From Myxococcales bacterium (lineage in GTDB: Bacteria; Myxococcota_A; Polyangia; Polyangiales; Polyangiaceae): a stretch of DNA of 64,000 nucleotides. Made by a program: the position numbers and the translations under genes. The stretch lies in contig JAEUKE010000072.1 of assembly GCA_016794345.1 (NCBI GenBank), positions 1-64,000 on the forward strand, written 5' to 3'. The stretch's first letter is position 1, and each line of letters begins with the position of its first letter. This document shows positions 24,015 to 32,820 of this stretch, piece after piece. The notes under the pieces were generated by a model, which worked only from the letters and a program-made list of their open reading frames with translations, ran no database searches and had not been told where the DNA came from.

Positions 24015-25502
24015 GTGAAGGAGCTTCTGCTCGCGATCGATCAGGGCACCACCGGGACCACCGCGCTGGTCATGAACGCCGAGGGCCAGACGCTCGCGCG
24101 GCATACGGTCGAGTTCAAGCAGCACTACCCGCAGCCCGGCTGGGTGGAGCACGACGCGGACGAGATCTGGGCGAGCGTGGTGAAGAGCGTCGGAGTCGCG
24201 CTCGAGAAGGGCTCGATCGATGCCACCCGGCTCGCGGCCATCGGCATCACGAACCAGCGCGAGACCACGCTCCTCTGGGACCGAGCGACCGGCGCGCACC
24301 TGCACCGCGCCATCGTCTGGCAAGATCGTCGGACGGCGCCGCTCTGCGAGAAGCTCAAGGCGGAGGGGCGCGAGAAGCTCGTGCGCGAGACGACCGGCCT
24401 CGTGCTCGACCCCTATTTCAGCGGCACCAAGATCGCGTGGATGCTCGAGAACGTCCCGGGTGCGCGGAGCCGCGCCGAGCGCGGGGAGCTCGCGTTCGGC
24501 AACATCGACACCTTCCTCGTCTACAAGCTCTCGGGCGGGCAGGAGCACCTGACCGACGTGACGAACGCGTCACGAACGCTGCTCATGAGCCTGGCCCGGC
24601 TCTCCTGGGACGACGAGATGCTGGCGATGCTCGGCGTCCCTCGGGCGGTGCTCCCGAAGATCGTCCCTTCGGCCGGCAGCATCGCGACCACGAAGGGCTT
24701 CCCGGGCCTGCCGGACGGCCTTCCCATCTCGGGGATCGCGGGCGACCAGCAAGCTGCGCTCTTCGGCCAGGCCTGTTTCGGGGTCGGCGACTCGAAGTGT
24801 ACGTATGGTACCGGGGCCTTCGCGCTCACCAACGTCGGGGACGCGCCCAAGCCGAGCCAGCGAGGTCTCATCGCCACCGTGGCGTGGCAGGTTCGCGACC
24901 GTGTCGCCTACGCCCTGGAAGGCAGCGCCTTCATCGCGGGCGCCGCGGTGCAGTGGCTCCGCGACGGGCTCGGGATCATCTCCTCTGCTGCCGAGGTCGA
25001 GACGCTCGCCCGCAGCGTCCCGTCGAGTGACGGGGTCGTCTTCGTCCCGGCCCTCACTGGGCTCGGGGCGCCGCACTGGGACGCGCACGCACGCGGCATC
25101 CTTTGCGGGATCACCCGGGGCACGACCAAGGCCCACATCGCGAGGGCCACCCTGGAAGGGATCGCCTTCCAGGTCTCGGACCTGCTCACGGCCATGGGTG
25201 ATGACCTCGGCCGCCCGCTCAACAAGCTCCGCGTCGACGGCGGAGCTGCCGCGAACGACCTTCTCATGCAGTTCCAGGCGGACGTGACCGGCGTGACCAT
25301 CGAGCGGCCGGCCGAGCTGGAGTCGACCGCGCGGGGTGCCGCCATGCTGGCGGGGGTCGGCGTCGGTCTGTTCGCCGATCCGGCCGATGCAGCGCGGATG
25401 TCGAAGGTCGACCGGACGTTTTCGCCCTCCTGGGATCGAGCCGACCGCACGCAGGCCGTCGAGCGGTGGCAGGCCGCCGTGGCTCGCGCGAAGTCGAGCT
25501 GA
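24015..25502 (+). CDS. glpK: glycerol kinase
   Basis: The protein (495 residues, the usual length) is a clear FGGY-family glycerol kinase: A-I-D-Q-G-T-T-G-T-T (phosphate 1), the glycerol-binding N-Q-R-E-T-T, W-Q-D-R-R and D-P-Y-F-S-G-T-K, then Y-G-T-G-A-F, L-T-G-L-G-A-P-H-W-D and the adenosine motif V-D-G-G-A-A-A-N. It phosphorylates glycerol to sn-glycerol 3-phosphate in the cytoplasm. The start is GTG 24015 after GGAGGTGACAGC. No glpF or glpD lies next to it. Confidence 0.97.
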   Translation: MKELLLAIDQGTTGTTALVMNAEGQTLARHTVEFKQHYPQPGWVEHDADEIWASVVKSVGVALEKGSIDATRLAAIGITNQRETTLLWDRATGAHLHRAIVWQDRRTAPLCEKLKAEGREKLVRETTGLVLDPYFSGTKIAWMLENVPGARSRAERGELAFGNIDTFLVYKLSGGQEHLTDVTNASRTLLMSLARLSWDDEMLAMLGVPRAVLPKIVPSAGSIATTKGFPGLPDGLPISGIAGDQQAALFGQACFGVGDSKCTYGTGAFALTNVGDAPKPSQRGLIATVAWQVRDRVAYALEGSAFIAGAAVQWLRDGLGIISSAAEVETLARSVPSSDGVVFVPALTGLGAPHWDAHARGILCGITRGTTKAHIARATLEGIAFQVSDLLTAMGDDLGRPLNKLRVDGGAAANDLLMQFQADVTGVTIERPAELESTARGAAMLAGVGVGLFADPADAARMSKVDRTFSPSWDRADRTQAVERWQAAVARAKSS

Positions 25503-25653
25503 GCACACGCGGCAGTCAGGGCTTCCTTGACAAAAGCCCAGGGCGGGGGGCGCCGTGGGCCTTTGGCTCGCCGCGTGCTCGCGATCAGGTGCGCCCCGAG
25601 GAATGTCGAGGGTGGTGGCCTGGTTGTCCCTGCATACGGAGAGAGACGGTGAT

Positions 25654-26589
25654 ATGAATCGTCAGCACTCAGCGGCCCTTCGCCGCGTAGTCATCGAAGT
25701 TCCCCCCGACTCGCAATCTGCGGGTACCCCTTTCGTTCCGATGAGACCACCGCTTCGACGAGTTACCCGCAAGGACGAGCCCGAGGACCTGTCCGCGGAG
25801 CACGCCGACCGCGAGCCTTCGATTCCGATGCAGGTCGCCCCCGGCACGCCTACCCGCGACGTTCCCGTCGATTGGGAGGCGCTCGAGGACGCGTTCGAGA
25901 ACAACGCGCCCGAGGTGCACTCGTACCTCCACCTCGTGACGGGCGATGTGCTCCGCATCGTGGACGGCATCGCCGACCCGCAGATGCACGCTCGGATCGC
26001 CGCCGACTCGAACTACCTCCGCATCGATCCGGTGAGCTCGCGCGAGCAATACCGGTGGATGGAGCGCTACATCCCGATGGTGGAGGACCCCGATCTGCAG
26101 GGGAAGCTCACCCAAGCGATCGACGGCAAGGGCGCGTTCCGCCGCTTCAAGGACGTGCTGATGGCCTACGGCCCCGAGCGGGAGCGCTGGTTCTCGTTCC
26201 GGTCGGAGCGCCTCCGCATCTTCATGGAAGCCTGGCTCTCGGCGCACGCTCTCTCTCCCGTCGCGCGCCCCGTCTGGACGCCGGAGCCGCCGAAGGCGGA
26301 GCCGTCGAGCCCCGGCGTGGTCGGCGTGGAGCCGCAGCCCGAGACGCCGCGTCCGGCGGATCGTCGCGGTCGCAGCGCGGAGTCGCTCCGCAAGACGCTT
26401 CGCGAGATCTCGGAGTCGCTCGGGCCGCGCGATCTCGACACGCTGGTGGCCTTCGCGGAGTTCGTCCGCACCCGCCGCGCTACGCGCTCCTTCGCGCACC
26501 ACTTCTCGGACTCACACCACGGTCACGACGACGAGGTGCCGAGCTCGCAAGAGGTGCCCGCCGCCGAGCCGAGCTCGCCCGAGGGCTGA
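25654..26589 (+). CDS. UPF0158 family protein
   Basis: Residues about 70-190 match the UPF0158 family (Pfam PF03682): V-D-W-E-A-L-E-D-A-F-E-N, Y-L-R-I-D-P-V-S-S-R-E-Q-Y-R-W-M-E and F-R-R-F-K-D-V-L-M-A-Y-G-P-E-R-E-R-W-F-S-F. The biochemical role of the family is unknown. The C-terminal 110 residues are a Pro-rich linker and a helix with a His-rich end. I chose ATG 25654, preceded by GGAGAGAGACGGTGAT. No signal peptide is seen. It converges on the BAAT-like gene. Confidence 0.8.
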   Translation: MNRQHSAALRRVVIEVPPDSQSAGTPFVPMRPPLRRVTRKDEPEDLSAEHADREPSIPMQVAPGTPTRDVPVDWEALEDAFENNAPEVHSYLHLVTGDVLRIVDGIADPQMHARIAADSNYLRIDPVSSREQYRWMERYIPMVEDPDLQGKLTQAIDGKGAFRRFKDVLMAYGPERERWFSFRSERLRIFMEAWLSAHALSPVARPVWTPEPPKAEPSSPGVVGVEPQPETPRPADRRGRSAESLRKTLREISESLGPRDLDTLVAFAEFVRTRRATRSFAHHFSDSHHGHDDEVPSSQEVPAAEPSSPEG

Positions 26590-26599
26590 TCGCCGAGAC

Positions 26600-26616
26600 G
26601 CGGGCTCTCGAGCCGC
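26600..26616. terminator. weak hairpin between convergent genes
   Basis: GCGGGCTC and GAGCCGC can pair with one bulged G, separated by 2 nt, between a plus-strand stop at 26589 and a minus-strand stop at 26625. No T-run follows. The position is its main support. Confidence 0.3.
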
Positions 26617-26624
26617 AGGAGCGC

Positions 26625-28073
26625 TCACCGATCGGCGCTCGGCTCGGCCCCTAGCGCGCGCTCGAGGAATCCGCGCAGCGCGGTGTTGCCAGCTCGCGCG
26701 GCCCGCGCGTTTCCTTCCGGTGTGCCGCCGACGTCGAACCAGACGTCGTAGGCCGCGTTGAAGTACGCGGTGCTGTCCTGCGTGGAGCTGCCGGGGGGAA
26801 AGACGATGAAGTGCCCTGCATCGGGGAAGCAGTGCACCTCGTCTTCGTGGAGGGCGGCGTGTCCGCTCGCGTCGAGCCGCTGCCACGCGACGTCGGCCAG
26901 ATCGCAGGACGGCCAGAGGTTGTCGCTCGCGCCGGCGACCAGCAGCACCGGTCCGCTCGCGTCTTCGACGCGCGTCGTGGCCAGGTCCAGCTCCTCGGGG
27001 GTGGCCGCGTCGATCGACGCGAAGAACGTGGGCGTGGAGACGATGTACTGCTCGCCGTCCTTGAAATAGGAGTCGGGGAACGCGCCGGCGCTCGGGACGG
27101 ACGGGACGTCGACTCCGCCGAGGGTCCAGGCAGTGACCGGCTCTCCCGAGGTGGCGCCCCACACGTAGCCGCTCGGCACCTGGGCGACGACCGCGTGGAC
27201 GCGCTCCGGAAACGACGCGCCGAGCAGCAGCGCGAGCTCGCCTCCGCGCGATCCGCCGAGCACCGCGATGCGGTCCGGATCCACGTCCGGCTGGGACGCG
27301 AGGAACGCGAGATCGTCCTCGAGGATCTCGAGCGGGACGCGCTCCAGATCGGCGGGCAGGCCGGGCGCGCCGAAGTAGCCGACCCCGAAGCTCACGTACC
27401 CGAGCTGCGCGAGGTAATACGCGAAGAACTCCCCTGTCGAGGTCCCGCCTTCGGAGCCGCCGAAGGCGAGCACCGCGGGTCTCTTGCCGCGCGCCGCGCC
27501 GCTCGGCCTGACGAGCGTGCCGACCCGTGTCCCCTCCGCGACCGGCGTCGCCTCCACGCCGGCGTCGATCGAGCTCCGCGCGAACGAGCCGGCAGCGAGC
27601 GGCGCTCCGCTGATGGCGTCGACCACAGTCACGTCGAACGCCGCCTCGTAGTCGTCCGTTGGTGGCGCGGACCAGATGAGCCCGTCCATGTCGGCCTCGG
27701 TCCAGCTGCCTTCGATGGGCGCGTCTCTTCCGAGGTCGACAGTACCGTCATTGATGGCGTCGAACGTTGCCCACGAGCCGAGTGAGGAGTCGACCCGGAT
27801 ACGTTGCCCGGCTTCGAGGCCGCGGACGACGACGCGGACCGGATCGCTGTAACGAGCTTCGGTCGCCTCGACCTCGGCGTCGTCGGCGTCGTGGGGTCGA
27901 GCGTCGACGAAGAAGTGGACGCTGACCTCGGCAGCCGGCGGCCCGCCGCCCTCCCCGCCGCCGCCTTCCTGCTGCCTCCCGCCGCTACCTCCCCCGGAGG
28001 TGTCCGCGTCGTCGGAGCAGCCCACCGCGACGGAGGCTGCCAGGAGGAAGGCTTCGAAGGATCGGGCGCTCAC
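26625..28073 (-). CDS. BAAT/acyl-CoA thioesterase-like alpha/beta hydrolase lipoprotein
   Basis: The precursor (482 residues) has a short lipobox signal (S-V-A-V-G-C) and a Gly-rich linker. Residues about 55-180 resemble the N-terminal beta-domain of bile acid-CoA:amino acid N-acyltransferase-like enzymes, and the rest is the alpha/beta hydrolase domain with nucleophile Ser in G-G-S-R-G-G, Asp in G-A-S-D-N-L-W-P-S and His in D-A-G-H-F. It should be a surface or periplasmic acyl hydrolase or transferase; the real substrate is unknown. Confidence 0.85.
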   Translation of the reverse strand: MSARSFEAFLLAASVAVGCSDDADTSGGGSGGRQQEGGGGEGGGPPAAEVSVHFFVDARPHDADDAEVEATEARYSDPVRVVVRGLEAGQRIRVDSSLGSWATFDAINDGTVDLGRDAPIEGSWTEADMDGLIWSAPPTDDYEAAFDVTVVDAISGAPLAAGSFARSSIDAGVEATPVAEGTRVGTLVRPSGAARGKRPAVLAFGGSEGGTSTGEFFAYYLAQLGYVSFGVGYFGAPGLPADLERVPLEILEDDLAFLASQPDVDPDRIAVLGGSRGGELALLLGASFPERVHAVVAQVPSGYVWGATSGEPVTAWTLGGVDVPSVPSAGAFPDSYFKDGEQYIVSTPTFFASIDAATPEELDLATTRVEDASGPVLLVAGASDNLWPSCDLADVAWQRLDASGHAALHEDEVHCFPDAGHFIVFPPGSSTQDSTAYFNAAYDVWFDVGGTPEGNARAARAGNTALRGFLERALGAEPSADR

Positions 28074-28175
28074 GGGAGCGCTGCGATTGCAACGGGCGCG
28101 CCACGGCGAAACCCCTGGAATCTCGTTCCCCGTGAGCCGCGACCGACAACCCGCTAACGATCGCGCCGGCCCGGA

Positions 28176-29012
28176 TCACCCGGCGCAGCCGTGTTCTTCC
28201 GGGAGCTCCTCCACGCGCTGGAGCCGCCACTTCACGGTCCGCGGCCCCGCGACGTTTTCGGTCGTGAACGACTCCATGCCACGCGCCGACACGCAGAGGT
28301 GGACGCGCGTGTCGCCGTACCCCGTCGTCACCCGACACCGCTCCTCGAAACACGTCGATCTCGCCCCGACCGACACCCGCCGCGTGCACGGCTCTGCCTC
28401 GCCGTCGCCGCTGCCCGGACGCTCGAACGAGCGCGCCGTCGTCAGGGGCCTTTCGGCCACGAGCGGCGGCTCGATGATGACATCACCGACATCGTCTTGA
28501 TCCACCGGGAGGGAGGCGGGCATCCACAGGCCACCAGGCGCCGACAGGAACACGAAGCTCCGCTCGAAGATGTCGACGACCGCGTCGGGCGATCCGGAAC
28601 GACAGGAGAGCTCGCTCCCGAGCGCGCCATAGTAGGACTGGAGCTCCACCCCGCAGGTCACGCTCGCGCGGGTGACGGTCCTGCCTCCCTCCGGCGCGTG
28701 TGGATCCACGTCGTCGACGACGGCGTAGTGGTACTGCCGCCGAGGCTGGAAGAGGGTCGCGTAGGCCGGCGCCGGCTCGTGCGCGGTGACCTCGGCCGGA
28801 GGACCGGGCTCAGGCGGCGGGGGCGGAGGACGTACCTCTTCGGAGCCCTCCTCGCGGCTCGACTCCTGGAGCACCAGCGGCGACGGCACCGCGTGGACCC
28901 AGGCACTGGCCTCGGGTTGCTCTGGCTCGAGGGGGCGTGCCGGTCTCGACTCGCGAGACGCCGCGCTCGGCGCTGCACACCCAGCCAGAAGAAGCGCGAT
29001 CACGAGCCGCAC
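28176..29012 (-). CDS. hypothetical lipoprotein
   Basis: I do not recognise the mature domain. A GTG at 29012 gives an excellent short lipoprotein signal (R-L-V-I-A-L-L-L-A-G-C); the frame also continues up to ATG 29105, which would put 31 odd residues before it. After a Pro-rich linker the protein is beta-rich, with four or more cysteines (T-C-G-V, L-S-C-R, P-C-T-R, C-F-E-E-R-C, H-L-C-V) that could form disulfides. It is divergent from the radical SAM gene. Confidence 0.65.
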   Translation of the reverse strand: MRLVIALLLAGCAAPSAASRESRPARPLEPEQPEASAWVHAVPSPLVLQESSREEGSEEVRPPPPPPEPGPPAEVTAHEPAPAYATLFQPRRQYHYAVVDDVDPHAPEGGRTVTRASVTCGVELQSYYGALGSELSCRSGSPDAVVDIFERSFVFLSAPGGLWMPASLPVDQDDVGDVIIEPPLVAERPLTTARSFERPGSGDGEAEPCTRRVSVGARSTCFEERCRVTTGYGDTRVHLCVSARGMESFTTENVAGPRTVKWRLQRVEELPEEHGCAG

Positions 29013-29191
29013 GACGGCTCTACGCCGGAGTCGCGGGGTGCATTCCGGAGGGGACGATTCCGAGGGCACGGCCGATGCACCGACGGCGCGTTCGTCGCGG
29101 ATCATGCGGGCAAACGGGGCGCGGGCCCTCAGAGCGCGCGCGGTTTGCGGCGCCTCGCTGCACCACCTGCATCGACCGGAGGGAGACGCCC

Positions 29192-31081
29192 ATGCACGTG
29201 CTACTCGTGGGAGCCGAGCTCGAAGAGAACCTGGCTTTGCGGTACCTCGCGGCCGCGCTTCAGAAGGCCGGGCACACGGCGGCGTTCGCCACGTTCGACA
29301 ACAAGAAGGACTCCGGCTCGGTGCTCGCTGCGGCGGCGCGCGAGCGACCCGACTTGATCGGCATGTCGATGACCTTCCAGTTTCGCGCTCGGGAGTTCGG
29401 CGAGCTCGCGGGCGACCTCAGGCAGAGCGGCTTCACGGGGCACATCACCTGCGGCGGGCACTTCCCGACCTTCGCTCACCGCGAGGTGCTCGAGACCTTT
29501 CACGGGATCGACAGCGTGGTCCGGCACGAGGGCGAGACGACGCTCGTCGAGCTGTGCCGCGCTCTCTCCGATGGCCGAGGCCTCGGCGGCATCCTCGGCG
29601 TCACCTTTCGGGGACCGGACGGCGAGATCGCCGTCAACGAGGCGCGCCCGCTGGCGGAGAACCTGGACGATATCGCGTTCCCGGTGCGGTTCGGTCCCGC
29701 GCAGGAGCACCTCGGCATCCCGGCGGCCTTCCTCGTCGGCTCGCGCGGGTGCTTCGGCCACTGCACCTTCTGCTGCATCCACGCCTACCTCAAGTCTGCT
29801 GGCGGGCCGAAGTACCGGATGCGCAGCGCCGCGAACATCGCCGACGAGATGGCCCAGCTCCGGCGCGAGCGCGGCGCGCGCATGTTCGTCTTCCACGACG
29901 ACGACTTCTTCGTCCGCGACCACGAGAAGGATCTCGCGCGCGTCACCGCGCTGCGTGACGAGCTGGCCGCGCGCGGCGTCGACGACATCGCGCTCGTGGT
30001 GAAGGCCCGCCCCGACGACGTCGACGATCGGGTCTTCGACGTGCTCGAGCAGATCGGTCTCTTGCGGGTCTACCTCGGGATCGAGGCCGGCTCCACGCGC
30101 GGGCTGAAGGTGCTGGGGCGTGGGGTCGACATCGCGACGAACCGGCGCGCCCTCGACACCCTCCGCGCGCGCGACGTCTACACCTGCTTCAACATGCTCG
30201 CGTTCGATCCCGAGTCGACGCTCGAGTCGCTCGAGGAGACGTTCGCCTTCCTGCGTGACTACGCGACCGTCCCGATGAACTTCTGCCGCACCGAGATCTA
30301 CGTGGGCACGCCGCTCATGACGAAGCTCTCGCGCGAGCAGCGCCTCATCGGCGACGTCTTCGGATGGGACTACCGGATCCGCGATCCGCGCGCCGAGCGC
30401 GCCTTCCGGATCTTCGCGAGCGCGTTCCTCGATCGCAACTTCCGCTGCGACGGGCTCATGAACGCGACGCTGGGCCTCGGCTACCAGCTCCACCTCCTCC
30501 GGCGCTTCTACCCGAAGTCCATGACCAGCGCGCTGCGAGACCTGGCGGACGGCACGACCCGCCGTGTGAACCTCGACTGCGTCGATCGAATGACGGAGAT
30601 CCTCGCCTTCGCCGGGTCGCGCCGCGCGGAGGACGACGCCGCCCTCGAGGACTTCATCGGCGAGACGTCGCGCGCCGTCGAGGCCAAGAACCGCGAGCTC
30701 GAGGTGGCCGTCGCCGACGCGACGATGGCGATCGTTCGCGCGGCGACCGCGCCGCCTGCCCGCCCCGCTCGATCGCGTTGGGGGGCGCTCTCGGCGGCTT
30801 CTCTGGCGCTCATCCCGCTCGCCGCGTGTGGCGAGAAGGCGCTCCCGATGCCGCCCGATCCGCTCCCGATGCCGACGCTGTCGGCCGGCCCGCCCACGAG
30901 CCAGCCGACCGAGCAGATCCCGCCGCCGATGGATCCGCTCCCGCCGCCGCAGGTCGAGCCGAGCGCGACCGCCTCGGCCTCGGCGAGCGCGTCCGCCGCG
31001 CCGACCACGAAGCCCATCCCGACGCCCACCCATCGGTACCCGCCGCCGCCGGATCCGCTGCCGCCTCCGGTTCGCCGCTGA
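29192..31081 (+). CDS. B12-binding-domain radical SAM protein with hydrophobic, proline-rich C-terminal tail
   Basis: The protein (629 residues) starts at ATG 29192 after GGAGGGAGACGCC. Residues 1-140 form a Rossmann-like cobalamin-binding domain of the radical SAM type (no D-x-H-x-x-G). The radical SAM core has C-x3-C-x2-C (C-F-G-H-C-T-F-C) near residue 190, with F-H-D-D-D-F-F and G-I-E-A-G-S later. After residue 530 the protein changes: a hydrophobic segment G-A-L-S-A-A-S-L-A-L-I-P-L-A-A-C, then a Pro/Ala/Ser-rich tail with three P-P-x-D-P-L-P or P-P-D-P-L-P units. B12 radical SAM enzymes often methylate or rearrange unreactive carbons; the substrate is unknown. Confidence 0.85.
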   Translation: MHVLLVGAELEENLALRYLAAALQKAGHTAAFATFDNKKDSGSVLAAAARERPDLIGMSMTFQFRAREFGELAGDLRQSGFTGHITCGGHFPTFAHREVLETFHGIDSVVRHEGETTLVELCRALSDGRGLGGILGVTFRGPDGEIAVNEARPLAENLDDIAFPVRFGPAQEHLGIPAAFLVGSRGCFGHCTFCCIHAYLKSAGGPKYRMRSAANIADEMAQLRRERGARMFVFHDDDFFVRDHEKDLARVTALRDELAARGVDDIALVVKARPDDVDDRVFDVLEQIGLLRVYLGIEAGSTRGLKVLGRGVDIATNRRALDTLRARDVYTCFNMLAFDPESTLESLEETFAFLRDYATVPMNFCRTEIYVGTPLMTKLSREQRLIGDVFGWDYRIRDPRAERAFRIFASAFLDRNFRCDGLMNATLGLGYQLHLLRRFYPKSMTSALRDLADGTTRRVNLDCVDRMTEILAFAGSRRAEDDAALEDFIGETSRAVEAKNRELEVAVADATMAIVRAATAPPARPARSRWGALSAASLALIPLAACGEKALPMPPDPLPMPTLSAGPPTSQPTEQIPPPMDPLPPPQVEPSATASASASASAAPTTKPIPTPTHRYPPPPDPLPPPVRR

Positions 31082-31893
31082 GCTCGTGACCCACCACGAC
31101 GGCGGCATCTGGGGATCGTCGTGTGGGGCACGCTTGCAGGGTGAGGCGTGGCTCGCGTCCGAGCGGACCCACGTTCCGCGGTGGGTCCGTTCACCGGGGC
31201 GGGAGCCCGGCGGTGCGCGGTGGCGGCTCGCGCGGTGGCGGCTCGCGCGGCGGCGGACGGCGCTGACGTCCACCGAACGCGCCGTCCGCGATGCGACAGA
31301 GGTCGGCGGTTCGCGCGCAACCTGCCGGCTCAGTCGCACGGTGGCTCGACCTCGGTCGCAATCGAAGCCATGCCGAGCCCCGCGGAAACGCGGTGCTCGC
31401 AAGGGTGGAGGACCAAGGTCGGCGGCCGCCGCGACCAAGGTGGGGAGCTTGCGCGGCATCCTCGTGGTTCGGTCGCATCCCGGCCCCGCGCGCGCCCCGC
31501 GCAACGGCTTCGCGGACGGGTCGTCGATCGTGAGCGTGGCTGGGCACACCCTCGGCTCGGAGGGCGGAGGTGTCCGGAGCAGGAAGAGCTGGATCAAGCG
31601 AAAGAACGTGAGGCCGTGCGGTGGGCGAGCAAGCGGGGTTGGGGCCCCGCGCGCAGCGCGAAGCGGAGTTGGGGTGAGAACGCGCAGCGTTTGAGGGGGC
31701 TGCCTCAGCCCCCTGGCTCGGGAGGTGCTGCGGGGCGAGCTCGAGCGAAATGTGAGGCTCGGTCGGCAGGGCTTCACCTGAAACGGTCTCGGCGTCGTAC
31801 TCGCCATCGGTCTCGGCGCTCGGTTTTCGAAGGCGACCTCGCGAAACCTCAAGCGCGACAGCGCTTGATTGAAGACTAGATGGCCGGGCGACG
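31082..31893. other. 812-bp region without a convincing gene
   Basis: Frames open on both strands across this stretch, but they are Arg/Ser/Pro-rich and have no ribosome binding site or domain. It contains a 15-bp tandem repeat (GCGCGGTGGCGGCTC, 31215-31257, about 2.8 copies), two near-identical 14-bp units (AAGCGGGGTTGGGG at 31631 and AAGCGGAGTTGGGG at 31661) and a perfect hairpin AGGGGGCT-GCCTC-AGCCCCCT at 31694-31714. I read it as intergenic repeat DNA, possibly a dispersed element. Confidence 0.5.
31215..31257. repeat. 15-bp tandem repeat
   Basis: The unit GCGCGGTGGCGGCTC occurs twice in perfect tandem (31215-31244) and is followed by a diverged 13-nt third copy. It lies in the gene-free interval after the radical SAM gene. 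Confidence 0.7.
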
Positions 31894-32820
31894 ATGGTGC
31901 ATGACGAGATTCGAATGATCCTCCGATTCGGGCAGGTGGAGCTCGACGACCAGACGCTCACCGTCACGCGCGCGGGCGAGCGCGTGGACGTGCAGCGCCG
32001 CGTGCTCGATCTCATCCTCTACCTCGTCCGCAATCGGGATCGCGTCGTCAGCGACCAGGAGCTGTTCCAGAAGGTGTGGAGCGGCGTCGCCGTGACGCGC
32101 GCGTCCATCGCCCACTCCGCGATGAAGGCGCGACGTGCCCTGGGGGACCTCGGTCGCGCGCCCACGATGATCGAGTCGGTGCGCGGTCGCGGCCTGCGTT
32201 TCATCGCCGAGGTGGTGGAGGTGGGCGCAGCCGAAGCGCCGAGCGCGCTCCCCCCCGACGCGGAGCTCGTCCCGTCCTTCTCGAGCACGACCGAGTCGAT
32301 GTTCGAGCTCGCGCGGCAGATGGAGGCGACCGAGTTCGAGCAGACGCTCCCGTTCCCCTTCCTCGTCCTGCCCTCCCAGGCCACGGGAGGGGCGTCTTGG
32401 GCGATGGAGACGGCGTCCGCCTCGGTGGACGAGAAGGCGCGAGCCAGCGACCTCCCGAGCCGCATCGAGCTCTTCGAGCTCTGGGGTGTCTTCGACGGCC
32501 CGCCGGTGCTCAGCGTCGGTCGTACGCGCGCCTGCAACATCGTGGTTCGAGCGCCGTCGATCTCGAAGCTGCACGCACGCTTCCACCTCGAGCCCGAGCT
32601 GTCGCTGGAGGATCTGGGGTCGCGCAACGGCACACACGTCAACGGCGAGCGGCTCGGACCGGGGCGCCGGGTCGTGAGGCCAGGTGACACGATCCATTTC
32701 GGGCGCGCGGTGAGCGGCATCCTCTCCGCCGCCGCGCTCCATGCCCTCCTCCGCCGCATGGATCAGGTTGCACGTCTCAGGCGGCCGACCCCGGCACCAA
32801 CGCGTGGTGGCGACGGATGA
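31894..32820 (+). CDS. winged-helix DNA-binding protein fused to an FHA domain
   Basis: Residues about 9-110 are an OmpR/PhoB-type winged helix (V-Q-R-R-V-L-D-L-I-L-Y-L-V-R-N, A-P-T-M-I-E-S-V-R-G-R-G-L-R-F), with no receiver domain. Residues about 190-285 are a complete FHA domain (V-G-R-T, S-K-L-H-A-R-F, G-S-R-N-G-T-H-V-N-G). This predicts a transcription factor that reads phospho-threonine, so it would be controlled by a Ser/Thr kinase and not by a histidine kinase. The last 44 nt overlap the 3' end of the convergent oxygenase gene. ATG 31918 is an alternative start. Confidence 0.88.
   Translation: MVHDEIRMILRFGQVELDDQTLTVTRAGERVDVQRRVLDLILYLVRNRDRVVSDQELFQKVWSGVAVTRASIAHSAMKARRALGDLGRAPTMIESVRGRGLRFIAEVVEVGAAEAPSALPPDAELVPSFSSTTESMFELARQMEATEFEQTLPFPFLVLPSQATGGASWAMETASASVDEKARASDLPSRIELFELWGVFDGPPVLSVGRTRACNIVVRAPSISKLHARFHLEPELSLEDLGSRNGTHVNGERLGPGRRVVRPGDTIHFGRAVSGILSAAALHALLRRMDQVARLRRPTPAPTRGGDG

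Noticed and set aside
25518..25555. TTGACA with a small GGGCTT/AAGCCC hairpin downstream of glpK, possibly a promoter or terminator
   Set aside because: No -10-like AT-rich hexamer lies at 16-18 nt and there is no T-run; support is too weak for either call.
28937..29191. Upstream extension of the radical SAM gene to an earlier ATG
   Set aside because: The extra 85 residues are Arg-rich, overlap the divergent lipoprotein gene and have no relation to the B12-binding domain; ATG 29192 has a good ribosome binding site.
31191..32015. Minus-strand frame of about 274 codons in the gene-free interval
   Set aside because: It overlaps the FHA regulator, has no ribosome binding site and contains low-complexity Arg/Ser/Pro sequence.
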